A stretch of 64,000 nt of DNA from Pirellulaceae bacterium (GTDB lineage Bacteria; Planctomycetota; Planctomycetia; Pirellulales; Pirellulaceae): positions 434,001 to 498,000 of the forward strand of contig BPJV01000003.1 of the NCBI GenBank assembly GCA_026004795.1, read 5' to 3'. Shown in pieces: positions 44,428 through 54,037 of this stretch; within the stretch, counting starts at the first letter, position 1, and every line of letters begins with the position of its first letter. A program made the translations under genes and the position numbers. Under the pieces are notes generated by a model. That model saw nothing but the letters and a program-made list of their open reading frames with translations. It made no database searches and was not told where the DNA came from.

Positions 44428-45576
44428 TCATTCGCGCTGCTCGCAGAGGTCTTCGACCATGTGGGCGTAACTGTCGTAGCGGCGAGGATCAATCCTACCA
44501 TCGGCCACCGCCTCGCGCACGGCGCAGTCTACCTCCTGAAGATGAAGGCAATCTGGGAATCGACAATAATTGACGTAGGGGCGAATATCGCGAAACAGTC
44601 CAGCGATTTCCTCCCGCACGACATCCCACAATTCGAACTGCCGAATGCCGGGAGTATCGACCAGGTATCCGCCGAACTCCAACGGTATCAGCTCTGCTGT
44701 GGTGGTGGTGTGCTTTCCTTTCCAGTTGTCGGTGCTGACCGGCGCCACGCGAAGTTGCAGTCCAGGCTGCAAGGCATTTAGCAGGCTGCTTTTCCCTACA
44801 CCACTCTGCCCTGTCACCACGCTACGACGGTTTTTGACTTGCTCGCGCAACTCATCGATCGCCCAACCGCGTTCGGCGCTGGTCAGCAGCGTGCGGTAGC
44901 CTAGGGACGCATAGACGCCGATCACCGACAGCACCTGGCGAACATCGACCAGGTCCACCTTATTGATGATGATCAACGGCTCGAGCGATGTTTGTTCGGC
45001 AGAGACTAAAAAGCGATCGATGAGATGGGGTTTCAAATCCGGTTGCGCGGCGCTGGCAACGACAATGACCTGGTCGACATTGGCCACGATCACGTGACGC
45101 CGCCCTTTACTGGAGCGACTGAGCGACGAAGTCCGCGGCTCGACCGCCACGATCACTCCTTGGTGCTCGCCGACTCGACGGAAGGCAACACGATCACCAG
45201 CGACCACTACATTCCGTTGCTCGGTGGCTAGGGACTTGAGCAGCTGCCGAATGGCGCAGCGACAGTCGTCCCCACGATCGGCTCGCACCACCGATTCCAG
45301 CCCATGAACGCGTAAGACGGTACCATGTTCGATTTCCGGGTCATCAAGATCGAACTGGACCTGCAACCCGTCGGCATCTTCGTTAGCGATCTCACCCACG
45401 ATCGTCCGGCGGCGCGTCAGCTCTCCTTTGCCACTGATACGTTCCTCGCTGACGAAACTTCCGTCATCCAGTGCATCCGACTGGAATTCACGAGTTACAT
45501 CTTTGTGCCGTTTTCGCTCCTGGTGGCGCTTTTTGAAATCGGTACGAATCTTGCGACCGTGTTTTCTCTTAGCCAT
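44428..45576 (-). CDS. rsgA: Ribosome small subunit-dependent GTPase
   Basis: 382 residues from the ATG at 45576, which overlaps the ftsH stop by 8 nt. The circularly permuted GTPase order is seen: INKVDLVD (G4) comes before GQSGVGKSSLLNAL (G1) and VDTPGIRQFELWDV (G3). An OB-fold precedes it (GDRVAFRRVGEHQGVI). The C-terminal zinc knuckle CRFPDCLHLQEVDCAV is intact. It helps mature the 30S subunit. The first about 60 residues are a Lys/Arg-rich extension ([20 protein letters not shown]). Confidence 0.94.
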   Translation of the reverse strand: MAKRKHGRKIRTDFKKRHQERKRHKDVTREFQSDALDDGSFVSEERISGKGELTRRRTIVGEIANEDADGLQVQFDLDDPEIEHGTVLRVHGLESVVRADRGDDCRCAIRQLLKSLATEQRNVVVAGDRVAFRRVGEHQGVIVAVEPRTSSLSRSSKGRRHVIVANVDQVIVVASAAQPDLKPHLIDRFLVSAEQTSLEPLIIINKVDLVDVRQVLSVIGVYASLGYRTLLTSAERGWAIDELREQVKNRRSVVTGQSGVGKSSLLNALQPGLQLRVAPVSTDNWKGKHTTTTAELIPLEFGGYLVDTPGIRQFELWDVVREEIAGLFRDIRPYVNYCRFPDCLHLQEVDCAVREAVADGRIDPRRYDSYAHMVEDLCEQRE

Positions 45577-47725
45577 GGGAAGAGCCGTTTTGCTCGCTGG
45601 AAAGCCCGGCCTGCGAAGGGTCGGCAACTGTCGGTTCAGCCGATAGATTTCCCTCCGCTGGTCCCGCTTCACTGCCGTCTTGCTGGGAGACGCACGGCTC
45701 CCCCTGGTCCCCCCCAGGAAGCGGACCGGGAGCGGGAGGCGCTGCCGTGGAGCCTCCCGGTTTCTGCGCATCGGGACGCCAAGACTCGGCTGGGCCATGC
45801 ACGGATTCTCCAATCAGCCGCTCGATATCATGCTCATTAAGCTCTTCGTGCTCGAGCAATTCCTTGGTCAACACCTCGAGCTCTTGGCGTTTTTCGATCA
45901 ACAGCGCCATGGCCTGCTCACTGGCTTCATTCAGTATTCGCGCGACTTCCTCGTCAATGATCTCTTGAGTGTGTTCGCTGAAGTGTCGCTGTTGGTGAAT
46001 TTCCCTTCCCAGGAAAGGATCCTCTTCGGACGTTTTGTAGGACACGGGCCCCAGCTTGGGACTCATGCCCCAGTGTGCCACCATGCGTCGTGCCATACTC
46101 GTCGCTCGTTCCAAATCATTCTCCGCCCCCACCGTAGTCTCGTCGTATACCAGCTTCTCGGCGGCCCGGCCGGCCAACAACACGATCAATTCGTCACGCA
46201 ACTCATGCTCCGATGCGCTCACCCGGTCCTCGCTGGGGACGATCTGCGTACTGCCCAGAGATCGCCCCCGAGGAATGATCGTCACTTTGTGGACGCGTTG
46301 AGCTCCCTTCAGGAACCACGCGGCCAACGTGTGGCCCGCTTCGTGGTAGGCCGTCTTCTCTTTCTCATCGGGCTTGAGCACCTCTTCCCGCTTGGCCCCC
46401 ATGAGCACTTTGTCGCGGGCATAATCGAAATCGGCCATACTCACCCGCGTCTTGTTATTTCGCGCCGCCCACAATGCAGCTTCGTTCACCAAATTGCGGA
46501 TATCGGCGCCGGTGAGGCCGATGGTGACAGCCGCCAGCCGTTCCAAATCCACATCATCATCCAACGGAACATCGCGCGTGTGGACTTTGAAAATCTCCAA
46601 CCGCCCCTTGAACGTGGGACGTCCCACGGTGATGTGGCGATCGAAACGCCCGGGACGCAGCAGCGCCGGGTCGAGCACGTCCGGGCGGTTCGTGGCGGCG
46701 ATTACGATCACCGAATCGGTGCTGGAAAAACCGTCCATCTCGCTGAGGATTTGATTGAGCGTCTGCTCTCGCTCGTCATGACCTCCCCCCAATCCCGCAC
46801 CTCGCTGCCGCCCGACGGCATCGATCTCGTCGATGAAGATGATCGATGGGGCATTCTCTTTCGCCGTTTGAAACAGGTCGCGAACCCGGCTCGCCCCTAC
46901 GCCTACGAACATCTGGATGAATTCGCTTCCGTTCACCGAGAAGAACGGCACGCCTGCTTCACCGGCAATAGCGCGGGCGAGCAACGTCTTGCCGGTTCCC
47001 GGAGGGCCGTTCAGCAAGACACCCTTGGGAATTCTACCGCCGAGTCGTTGAAACTTCTCTGGATTCTTCAGAAACTCGACGATTTCCTGGAGATCCGCTT
47101 TGACGCTGTCCAAGCCAGCGACATCATTGAACGTCGTCTGCTGCTCGCTCGGTTCGTACCGCTTGGCCGTCGAGCGAGAAAAACTCGACAAGAATCCTCC
47201 CCCTCCCATCAATTGATCGCGGGTACGGCGAAACATTACCCACATGATCATCAGCAAGATCAGGGGCAAGCCAATGAGAAGGAACATCATCGTGTACTGC
47301 GCTGCATCGCCCGACCGATACTCGACCACCAGGTTCGGCTGCTCCTTGACTGCTTGGTCGATTATCTTGCGCGCGCTTTCCACATCCCCCAACGTCACGA
47401 CAAAACGCCGCGGCAGTTTGCTCGATTCCTCCGCCTTCGGTTCAATACGCTTCCCGTCTTCATCGAACTGGGGGGGACGATCGGGGGCAACCTTAAAAAT
47501 TCCATAGGCAGTGGACCCGCTAACCTCGATTTTCTGGATGTTCTGCGCCTCCAGTTGGCGCAGAAAGAAATCGTAGGTGATCTCCGCCCGCGGACCACTT
47601 GGCCAAAGTGATTGCAGCACGAGGAGAATCAAGAGGCCGATCAACAGTAGAGGCCAAAACGAGCCGCGACGCGGAGACTTCCCGTCACTCGGTTTGCCAG
47701 CCGAACGGCGCTGGTTATCTTCCAT
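45569..47725 (-). CDS. ftsH: ATP-dependent zinc metalloprotease FtsH
   Basis: 718 residues. Two membrane helices ([16 protein letters not shown] and [20 protein letters not shown]) enclose the periplasmic domain. The AAA domain has [31 protein letters not shown], the second region of homology RPGRFDRHI and a pore loop FVGVGASR. The protease domain has the zinc site [10 protein letters not shown] and later [17 protein letters not shown]. It degrades short-lived and misassembled membrane proteins. The last about 75 residues are a Pro/Ser/Gln-rich tail not seen in the core family. It is in one unit with rsgA. Confidence 0.97.
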   Translation of the reverse strand: MEDNQRRSAGKPSDGKSPRRGSFWPLLLIGLLILLVLQSLWPSGPRAEITYDFFLRQLEAQNIQKIEVSGSTAYGIFKVAPDRPPQFDEDGKRIEPKAEESSKLPRRFVVTLGDVESARKIIDQAVKEQPNLVVEYRSGDAAQYTMMFLLIGLPLILLMIMWVMFRRTRDQLMGGGGFLSSFSRSTAKRYEPSEQQTTFNDVAGLDSVKADLQEIVEFLKNPEKFQRLGGRIPKGVLLNGPPGTGKTLLARAIAGEAGVPFFSVNGSEFIQMFVGVGASRVRDLFQTAKENAPSIIFIDEIDAVGRQRGAGLGGGHDEREQTLNQILSEMDGFSSTDSVIVIAATNRPDVLDPALLRPGRFDRHITVGRPTFKGRLEIFKVHTRDVPLDDDVDLERLAAVTIGLTGADIRNLVNEAALWAARNNKTRVSMADFDYARDKVLMGAKREEVLKPDEKEKTAYHEAGHTLAAWFLKGAQRVHKVTIIPRGRSLGSTQIVPSEDRVSASEHELRDELIVLLAGRAAEKLVYDETTVGAENDLERATSMARRMVAHWGMSPKLGPVSYKTSEEDPFLGREIHQQRHFSEHTQEIIDEEVARILNEASEQAMALLIEKRQELEVLTKELLEHEELNEHDIERLIGESVHGPAESWRPDAQKPGGSTAAPPAPGPLPGGDQGEPCVSQQDGSEAGPAEGNLSAEPTVADPSQAGLSSEQNGSSHG

Positions 47726-47892
47726 TCAAGCCATCCAATTACTTGATCAGTGAATCTTTATACAGTTCTGCCACCTAGAGACTTCCCATCCATGGCATTG
47801 ATCGCGCTCATGACGGGAAGATGTAGTCGCTGTTGCACCAGGGCTACAAGGATCGGCTATTTTATCGCACATTGATTCCGGTTGTGCACCCC

Positions 47893-50598
47893 CTAGTGCA
47901 AGCCTGCTGCAAGGCGTCTTCGCAGCTCTCGAGCCACGCGCTGTTGTCCCGGGGTACTGTTTCCGCCACCGGCACCTCTCAACCATTTGGCATCGAGCCG
48001 CTTTCCGGCCTTGAGGGCCGCGCACAAGCTGTCGGCAACCTCCTCGTCGCTCATGCGTCGAATGACCTGCACCTGCTGCCAGTCGGCTCCTTGACGAAAA
48101 AGCATGAGGGTCCATACGAAGTCGGACACGCTTTGTGACCTACCTGGGCAATCCTTGGTGGCGTCCGTTTTGGGCGTCGACTCGGTAGCGGGGTCGCTCG
48201 CGGCCCCAACCTCGACGACGCGGCGGGAGTCAAGCGCGTCGGCTGGCGGCCGGGCGATCCTTTCCTCAGGGATGAGCCCCTGCGTGGCACGGGTGACCGC
48301 AGAATCGACGACATCGGTCGCGACCATCGGCTGTGCCTCGCCACGAGGCGTCGCATGCCGGCGAGCTTCCTGCTGGGCCTGCCGCACCTTCCTTGCCAGG
48401 GGCATCATCACTGCCCTGATTTCCTGTGGTAGCTTGACATGGCTGAGCAGTTCTCTTGCTTGTTGGCTATTCGCCATCGCCGCCGCCACTGCCACGGTAG
48501 GGCGATTTCGCGTCACTTCCTGCTGGACCAAAATACCGTGCTGGATGAGGATATCGACTACAGTGGCCGCATCGGCTTGCCTGAGGGAGTGCAGCATGCC
48601 GAATCCTGGCAACCGACTCAGTCCCATACGTTGCACCTTGGTGCTTTGCGAGCCGCACAGAAACTGGGCAATCAACCCCCGCCCTACCCTCCCATGGATC
48701 CGTCGAATCGCATCGATGATGGCTTCGAACAGTTCAACCATTCCTTCCAATTCGCCAGCAGTCTGCTCATCTTCAGTGGCCCTCAGCCCCTTTGCAGCAG
48801 GGGCCGGCGCATCTGCCGCACTCGATGTGGCAGTCAGCTCGACGTCTTTGGCGAACGTTGACAGAGGTGCAATCGTTGGCCATCCACGACGCCGCTGGCA
48901 ACGATCGCACACCCCACAGGGAGCGGCAGATGGATCTCCAAAGTACTCGAGAATCGCTTTTTGTCGACAAAGAGGTGATTGCGCGTAGGCGACAACTTGA
49001 TTGAGTCGCTCCAGCTCCATCTGCTTCATCTTCTGCAGACCTTCAAAATCGATCTCCAGTTGCGAGAACTCCACATCGCGTCGACGGAAGTGCGTAGCCC
49101 GGCCTCGAAAGGGTGGAACGTAATCCAACTGCTCCAGCTTGCTGAGCTCCCGCAGCGCCCGCGCCAATTGGCTGCGTCCCAGCCCTGTCTCCTGAAGAAG
49201 ATATTCTGGACGCACAAACACTTCTTCACCACGACGATCCCCGACGGCTCGTTCCAGGGCGTAGAGAACGCGACGCTGAACTTTTGCCTCCCTGGGCAAC
49301 AGGTCAACCAACGTGGGTAGCGTACTATCGATCCACACGCGGGCCATCCCCCGCCCTGCTTCCAATCGTTCCAATACGCGAGTGCGCGCCAGTATTTTCA
49401 AACAGCTGCCAATCGCTTCCGCTGAAACGCTCACTCCCAAGGCATCCTTGATTTCCTCTGCCGTCATCTCGATCGGATCTTCGTCAATGGCGCGCAAGTA
49501 ATCGTAAACCTGCTCGATCAGCGCTGGCGGCGGGTACCGATTGTCGATGAAGAACTCTTGGATGTAACGATCTTGGTAGGAATGGAGCAACACACACACC
49601 GAGTGTTTTCCATCGCGACCAGCGCGCCCTGCCTCTTGGTAATACGCCTCAAGAGAACCGGGGATATTGAAATGAATGACGAACCGCAAATCGGGCTTGT
49701 CGATCCCCATACCGAAAGCGTTGGTGGCGACGATGACACGCAAGTCATTGTTCATGAAGCGATCTTGAATGACACGCCGTTGCTCGGCCACCAAGCCGGC
49801 ATGATACACGCCGGCAGGAATATGCAACGAATCCCGCAAATGCTCCACCACCGCCTCACACCGCTTGCGGGTTGAGCAGTAGATGATGCCGGCACCTTCG
49901 TTCTTTTCTAAGAATTGCTCGATCTCGTCGAGCTTTTCGCGATCCGACTGCAACTGGCGGACACCGAAATGGAGATTCGGGCGCGCAAAACCGCTCATGA
50001 ACTGCTTCGTTTTTCTCAACCGCAACGTTTGGATGATGTCTTCACGCACCCGGGGCGTAGCAGTCGCCGTCAGCGCCACCGTTTGCACACCACCAAGCCA
50101 TTCGCGAAACTGCCCAATGCGTGCATAGTCGGGGCGAAAGTCATGCCCCCACTGACTTATGCAATGGGCTTCATCGACGGCCAATAGCTGAATCGGCGTA
50201 GCGCGAATGGCATCTAAAAACCGATTGTTGCGCAGACGTTCGGGCGCCACGTAGACCATGCGATACTTTCCTGCCGCCGCCGCCATCAACCTCTCCTGCT
50301 GCTCAGCAGGCGTCAATGAACTGTTGATCAACGTGGCGGGAATATCGCGTTGGCGCAAGGCATCGACCTGGTCTTTCATCAAGGCAATCAACGGGGACAC
50401 CACAATAGTCAACCCGTCCCGAACCATGCTCGGCAGTTGGTAGCACAAGCTCTTGCCGCCGCCGGTGGGCATGATGCACAAACAGTCATGACCGGCACAT
50501 ATGGCCTCGATCACCTCACGTTGGCCGGGACGAAACTCGTGCAAGCCGAATCGTCGCAGTGCCGCCGATAATTCATCGGCTTGATGGTCCGTTGGCAT
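47893..50598 (-). CDS. recQ: RecQ-type DNA helicase with long C-terminal extension
   Basis: 901 residues, about 300 more than E. coli RecQ. The helicase core is complete: motif 0 FRPGQREVI, motif I MPTGGGKSLCYQLP, DEAHCISQWGHDFRPDY and ATPRVREDI. Then come VATNAFGMGIDKPDLRFVIH, QEAGRAGRDG and the zinc knuckle with YFGDPSAAPCGVCDRC. An RQC winged-helix segment (VGRGLIAQFLCGS) is followed by a low-complexity linker. The last about 100 residues (DFVWTLMLFRQGADWQQVQVIRRMSDEEVADSL) resemble the helix-turn-helix tail found on some RecQ proteins. The window shows no obvious partner. Confidence 0.93.
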   Translation of the reverse strand: MPTDHQADELSAALRRFGLHEFRPGQREVIEAICAGHDCLCIMPTGGGKSLCYQLPSMVRDGLTIVVSPLIALMKDQVDALRQRDIPATLINSSLTPAEQQERLMAAAAGKYRMVYVAPERLRNNRFLDAIRATPIQLLAVDEAHCISQWGHDFRPDYARIGQFREWLGGVQTVALTATATPRVREDIIQTLRLRKTKQFMSGFARPNLHFGVRQLQSDREKLDEIEQFLEKNEGAGIIYCSTRKRCEAVVEHLRDSLHIPAGVYHAGLVAEQRRVIQDRFMNNDLRVIVATNAFGMGIDKPDLRFVIHFNIPGSLEAYYQEAGRAGRDGKHSVCVLLHSYQDRYIQEFFIDNRYPPPALIEQVYDYLRAIDEDPIEMTAEEIKDALGVSVSAEAIGSCLKILARTRVLERLEAGRGMARVWIDSTLPTLVDLLPREAKVQRRVLYALERAVGDRRGEEVFVRPEYLLQETGLGRSQLARALRELSKLEQLDYVPPFRGRATHFRRRDVEFSQLEIDFEGLQKMKQMELERLNQVVAYAQSPLCRQKAILEYFGDPSAAPCGVCDRCQRRRGWPTIAPLSTFAKDVELTATSSAADAPAPAAKGLRATEDEQTAGELEGMVELFEAIIDAIRRIHGRVGRGLIAQFLCGSQSTKVQRMGLSRLPGFGMLHSLRQADAATVVDILIQHGILVQQEVTRNRPTVAVAAAMANSQQARELLSHVKLPQEIRAVMMPLARKVRQAQQEARRHATPRGEAQPMVATDVVDSAVTRATQGLIPEERIARPPADALDSRRVVEVGAASDPATESTPKTDATKDCPGRSQSVSDFVWTLMLFRQGADWQQVQVIRRMSDEEVADSLCAALKAGKRLDAKWLRGAGGGNSTPGQQRVARELRRRLAAGLH

Positions 50599-50945
50599 GT
50601 TGGTTGTCCAGATTCAAGGCAGCGAGGATCGCTACGGGGTTGCGCAGAGCAAAGAAAATGCTCCAATACTGCCGCTCAAACCCCCAATTGTTGCTACCGA
50701 TTTTACGGCATCGCCTGACCGTTGCGAGGTGCACAGCAGGCATCCAGAAGGAGATTTCCCCAACGGTTGTCGCTCGGCCGACCAATGCGCGCCTTGACCA
50801 CTGCCACGCAGACGGAAAACGCTGTCCCCATCTCCAACGCGAGCCCGCAGAACAGCAAGAAGAAAAGTTGCGTGGTGGGGCCATCGCCGCCGCGCCACCA
50901 CCGAACCGCGTCAAGCCACCTAGTGATACGCCCCTGGCGTACAGA
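50599..50945. other. Region upstream of recQ, no supported gene
   Basis: Between the recQ start and the Rpn stop. On the minus strand one frame (50703-50945, 80 codons) runs from the Rpn stop with no ATG, GTG or TTG until deep inside. It contains a membrane-like stretch TQLFFLLFCGLALEMGTAFS. Without a start codon I treat it as chance or a remnant. The recQ promoter should lie here. Confidence 0.3.
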
Positions 50946-51890
50946 TCAGCGGTCCCGCAAACGCCGCTGCAAGGTCTCCAGCAACTGAGTCAACTCATCA
51001 GTTTCCATTGCCAGCAACTGGTCGCGCGCTATGGGTGCGTCTCCCACCAATTCCATCAGCACCTCTACCTTACCGATTAACTCCCCTTTCTCCAGACCTA
51101 GCATCAATCCCTGCTGATGCCCTTCCGCACGTCCTTCCGCACGTCCTTCCGCACGTCCTTCTTTGATGGCCTCTCTACGAGCGCTGGCAAGGATACTCTG
51201 AAAATCCCGCATGGCACGTTCTCGTCGATCATACATTTGCTTGTCCTCCGTTTTCGCAGCAATAATCTCGATCGTGTCAATGGCCTTCTCGAAATCGCTC
51301 CCCGGCAACAATCGGCGCAACTCATCTGCCGCAAAGTCCTGTGCACGCTTCAAGAAAAAGATCCATTGCTCCAGTTTGCCGGACCGACCAATCGGCTCAC
51401 CATCCAGATTGTACTTCGGCAACTCGACGGTGTGAATTTCTATACCATTATCCAAGCTATAGCCGGTAGATCGATCAACGAGTAAGAAATGATGATGTGC
51501 GACCGGGGTCTCTGCAAATAACACGCAGTCGAGAAAACAAACTGAAATCGCTGGGCTCAGCAAATCGTATTGGTCGCCTGCTTTCATTTGGTCGACGTAC
51601 ATGCTGCTCGCGTAGAACACCAACCGCTGCATCGTGCCTGCGTAGCCATACACTTGCATTTCGACGTTGAGCCACCTCCCTGTATCATCTCGACAGCGGA
51701 CATCGAGAATGATCTCCTTGGCATCCTCGAACTCTTTCAGATTGAATGGATTAAGAATCTGGACCTCAACAATGGGATGGGGCGGATCGAGGACCGCATT
51801 GAGAAGACTGATCAGCGCGTTTGCATTGACGGGCGAACCAAAGATCTTCTTGAATGCGAAATCGACGATGGGGCGAACTCCGAGGGACAT
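50946..51890 (-). CDS. Rpn-family recombination-promoting nuclease / putative transposase
   Basis: 314 residues from the ATG at 51890 (GVRPIVDFAFKKIFGSPVNANALISLLNAVL, the standard family start). EVQILNPFNLKEFEDAKEIILDVRCRD (given in part) holds the PD-(D/E)xK nuclease core: D-V then Q-V-Y-G. The C-terminal third has SFEK-like helices and a GRAEGRAEGRAEGHQQG run encoded by 12-bp tandem repeats. Rpn nucleases cut DNA and promote RecA-independent exchange; they are related to transposases and often lie in variable spots. It lies between recQ and the divergent comB. Confidence 0.85.
   Translation of the reverse strand: MSLGVRPIVDFAFKKIFGSPVNANALISLLNAVLDPPHPIVEVQILNPFNLKEFEDAKEIILDVRCRDDTGRWLNVEMQVYGYAGTMQRLVFYASSMYVDQMKAGDQYDLLSPAISVCFLDCVLFAETPVAHHHFLLVDRSTGYSLDNGIEIHTVELPKYNLDGEPIGRSGKLEQWIFFLKRAQDFAADELRRLLPGSDFEKAIDTIEIIAAKTEDKQMYDRRERAMRDFQSILASARREAIKEGRAEGRAEGRAEGHQQGLMLGLEKGELIGKVEVLMELVGDAPIARDQLLAMETDELTQLLETLQRRLRDR
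51121..51156 (-). repeat. 12-bp tandem repeat inside the Rpn gene
   Basis: Three perfect copies of CCTTCCGCACGT (plus strand) and a partial fourth at 51157-51161. They encode repeated GRAE units, so copy-number changes of one unit would keep the frame and change the length of the linker. Confidence 0.9.
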
Positions 51891-52302
51891 GAAGAACTCT
51901 CTCCGATTGGGCAGTTTCCTAAGACTGGTTATTGCATCCGACCTTGGCCTCGGCAGCCGCCAACGCCAAACCATGCTCCACACCAGCAACCTGGCTCTCA
52001 TCAAGTCACCATCATCCTAGCACACGTCGTCCATGAGCTTGACCTTCGTTTCCCCTGGTCCTGCGCCTGCCGTATGGCCCCAGCCGGTGAAAGCCTGCTG
52101 GAGCGTCGTGCACCGCATGGTGCTGAGCCTGATCGACCGCAGGCGGAATTGCAACGAAAAAGTAGTCCGCTATAGTTGCCCATGACGATGGGCGACTTGC
52201 GATAGACTTGGATGACGCGCATCGAAAACAGGGCTAGCGAGGAACGTTCCCTGCCCGATCAAGGCACCGCCAACGTGCGACGATGAATACCTGAGCTTTG
52301 TC
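51891..52302. other. Divergent intergenic region (Rpn nuclease / comB)
   Basis: About 410 bases that should hold promoters for both genes. No gene supported; several short overlapping frames lack any recognisable content. A stretch near 52030-52150 reads on the minus strand as RQAQDQGKRRSS, similar to a decayed dispersed repeat, which I could not confirm. Confidence 0.35.
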
Positions 52303-53088
52303 ATGAATGAACCAACCGCCTTGCAGATCAAGGTCGCACTGCTTCCCAGCCGATTGGAGTTGAATCAATACGTCCCGCAGGCGACGGCAGTGGTTATCGA
52401 TACCCTTCGATTCACCACCTGTGCCGCTTCCGCTCTCACTGCTGGCGCAACCTCCATTCATGTCGAACCGTCGATTGAGCGGGCCATCCAGCGGCGTGCT
52501 TCCGTCCCTCCCCCTGCCCTGTTATGTGGCGAACGTCACTGCCGTCCCATCCCCGGTTTCGACTTGGGAAACAGCCCTGCCGAGTACACGCCAGAGCGGG
52601 TTTCGGGTCACGCACTGATCTTCACTACCACCAATGGAACGCGCGCGGTCGAGGCAGTTGCCAATGCTCGCTGCATCTATCTGGCATGTTTAGGAAACCG
52701 TAGCGCAATCGCTGGGGCCTTGCTGAAGCATCACCATGCATCTGCACATCCCATCCTCATCATCTGCGCGGGGACGGAAGGGGAGGTTGCTGAAGAAGAC
52801 GTATTGGTCGCCGGAGCGATCTTGGACGCAATGAACAGAAGTCACGAATGCAACACCAATGATGCAGGCCAAGAGGCGGTGGAGCTGTGGCGAACAACGA
52901 CGCGGGGGCTAACCGACCAAGAAGTGATTCCTGAAATAGTGCGTCTGTTTCGAACAACACGCGGCGGCCGCAATCTGCTTCGTGCAGGATACGAAGACGA
53001 CCTCTGGCGTGCTGCCCAAATCGACACGCTGGAGACCACACCGGTGCGCAGCGGAGGCACCACCTTCTTCGTCAATGGTGAAGAATAA
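52303..53088 (+). CDS. comB: 2-phosphosulfolactate phosphatase
   Basis: 261 residues. Family motifs are clear: ATAVVIDTLRFTTCAASALTAGA at the start, CGERHCRPIPGFDLGNSPAEY, FTTTNGTRAVEAV and IICAGTEGEVAEEDVLVAGAI, with the Asp residues that bind Mg. The enzyme dephosphorylates 2-phosphosulfolactate to sulfolactate, known from the coenzyme M pathway and from some bacteria. No comA, comC or other sulfolactate genes are in the window, so its role here may be sulfonate metabolism rather than coenzyme M synthesis. The ATG at 52303 fits the domain start. Confidence 0.9.
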   Translation: MNEPTALQIKVALLPSRLELNQYVPQATAVVIDTLRFTTCAASALTAGATSIHVEPSIERAIQRRASVPPPALLCGERHCRPIPGFDLGNSPAEYTPERVSGHALIFTTTNGTRAVEAVANARCIYLACLGNRSAIAGALLKHHHASAHPILIICAGTEGEVAEEDVLVAGAILDAMNRSHECNTNDAGQEAVELWRTTTRGLTDQEVIPEIVRLFRTTRGGRNLLRAGYEDDLWRAAQIDTLETTPVRSGGTTFFVNGEE

Positions 53089-53171
53089 GAATCATGGTGT
53101 ATCACGACGCCCAACGGCAGCCTTCGTGAGACGGCAACCTCGGCTCATGCGTCGTCAGCCGAACTGGAGAA

Positions 53172-53969
53172 CTACTCCAGTGCAGCGATTAGCTCTCCGG
53201 CCAGCTGCCCGACCTTGGCGACCCCTTCCTCCGGCGTAGCCGACTCGGCCAACCGCCGCACAATCGCGGACCCCACGATCACCCCGTCAGCAACATCCCT
53301 TAACTGCCGCACGTGTTCCGGGCGGCTGATTCCGAATCCGACGCAGATTGGCACATCGGTTTGTTCTCGCAACCATTCCACCTGCTTCAGCAACTCCGCA
53401 GACAGCCCGTCTCGTTCTCCCGTGATGCCCGTCACGGAGACGAAGTACAAAAACCCGGTCGATGCCTGGGCAATTTGCAGCATTCGCTCACGCGGCGTCG
53501 TGGGAGTGACTAGATGGATCAAACTAAAGTCTCGTTGGCGACACTTTTCCCGCAGCTGGTTCCCCTCCTCCAGCAAGAGATCGGGAACAATGGCTCCCGA
53601 AAAACCGGCCTCAAGTGCCTGTTGTAAGAATTGATCGCTGCCCAGGCGTTGAATGATCGAATAACTGACCATCGAAACCAACGGCATTGCTCCCAATCGG
53701 CTCTGCACGCCAGCAATCATAGGCCACAACTGCTGGAGGCGGAACCCGCTGTCCAAGGCACGGGTATAGGACGCCTGAATGACCGGCCCATCGGCGATCG
53801 GATCACTATAGGGGATGCCAACCTCAGCAATGGCAGCACCGGCGCGTGCTAGCGTTTCCAGCACGGCAGCAGTAGCCTGCAACGAGGGGTCACCGGCAGT
53901 GACAAATGGAATAAACGCTTTTTTTCCTGCGTCGCGAAGTTCCCTAAAACGATCATCGATGGCTGACAT
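53172..53969 (-). CDS. trpA: Tryptophan synthase alpha chain
   Basis: 265 residues, normal. KAFIPFVTAGDPSLQATA, then AEVGIPYSDPIADGPVIQ with both catalytic residues (Glu and Asp), PLVSMVSYS, GAIVPDLLLEEG, FLYFVSVTGITGER and VCVGFGIS-like PICVGFGIS. It splits indole-3-glycerol phosphate and passes indole to TrpB. The trpB gene lies 68 nt upstream on the same strand, in the usual B-A order. No trpC, D, E or F follows, so the pathway is split across the genome. Confidence 0.97.
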   Translation of the reverse strand: MSAIDDRFRELRDAGKKAFIPFVTAGDPSLQATAAVLETLARAGAAIAEVGIPYSDPIADGPVIQASYTRALDSGFRLQQLWPMIAGVQSRLGAMPLVSMVSYSIIQRLGSDQFLQQALEAGFSGAIVPDLLLEEGNQLREKCRQRDFSLIHLVTPTTPRERMLQIAQASTGFLYFVSVTGITGERDGLSAELLKQVEWLREQTDVPICVGFGISRPEHVRQLRDVADGVIVGSAIVRRLAESATPEEGVAKVGQLAGELIAALE

Positions 53970-54037
53970 AAAAGGCCTTCAATCGAAGCTATGAATCGCA
54001 GATGCTGTCCGCAAACCGAAGGATCAATACTCTTGCC

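Noticed and set aside
45680-47611. A 643-codon open frame on the plus strand opposite ftsH
   Set aside because: ftsH on the other strand has every family motif. The antisense frame has no recognisable domain and reflects GC-rich codon bias.
50703-50945. An 80-codon minus-strand frame with a membrane-like helix
   Set aside because: No ATG, GTG or TTG upstream of the helix and no homology that I recognise; probably chance or a decayed gene.
52030-52150. Sequence resembling a decayed dispersed repeat (RQAQD on the minus strand)
   Set aside because: The match is too degenerate, and no second copy is in the window.
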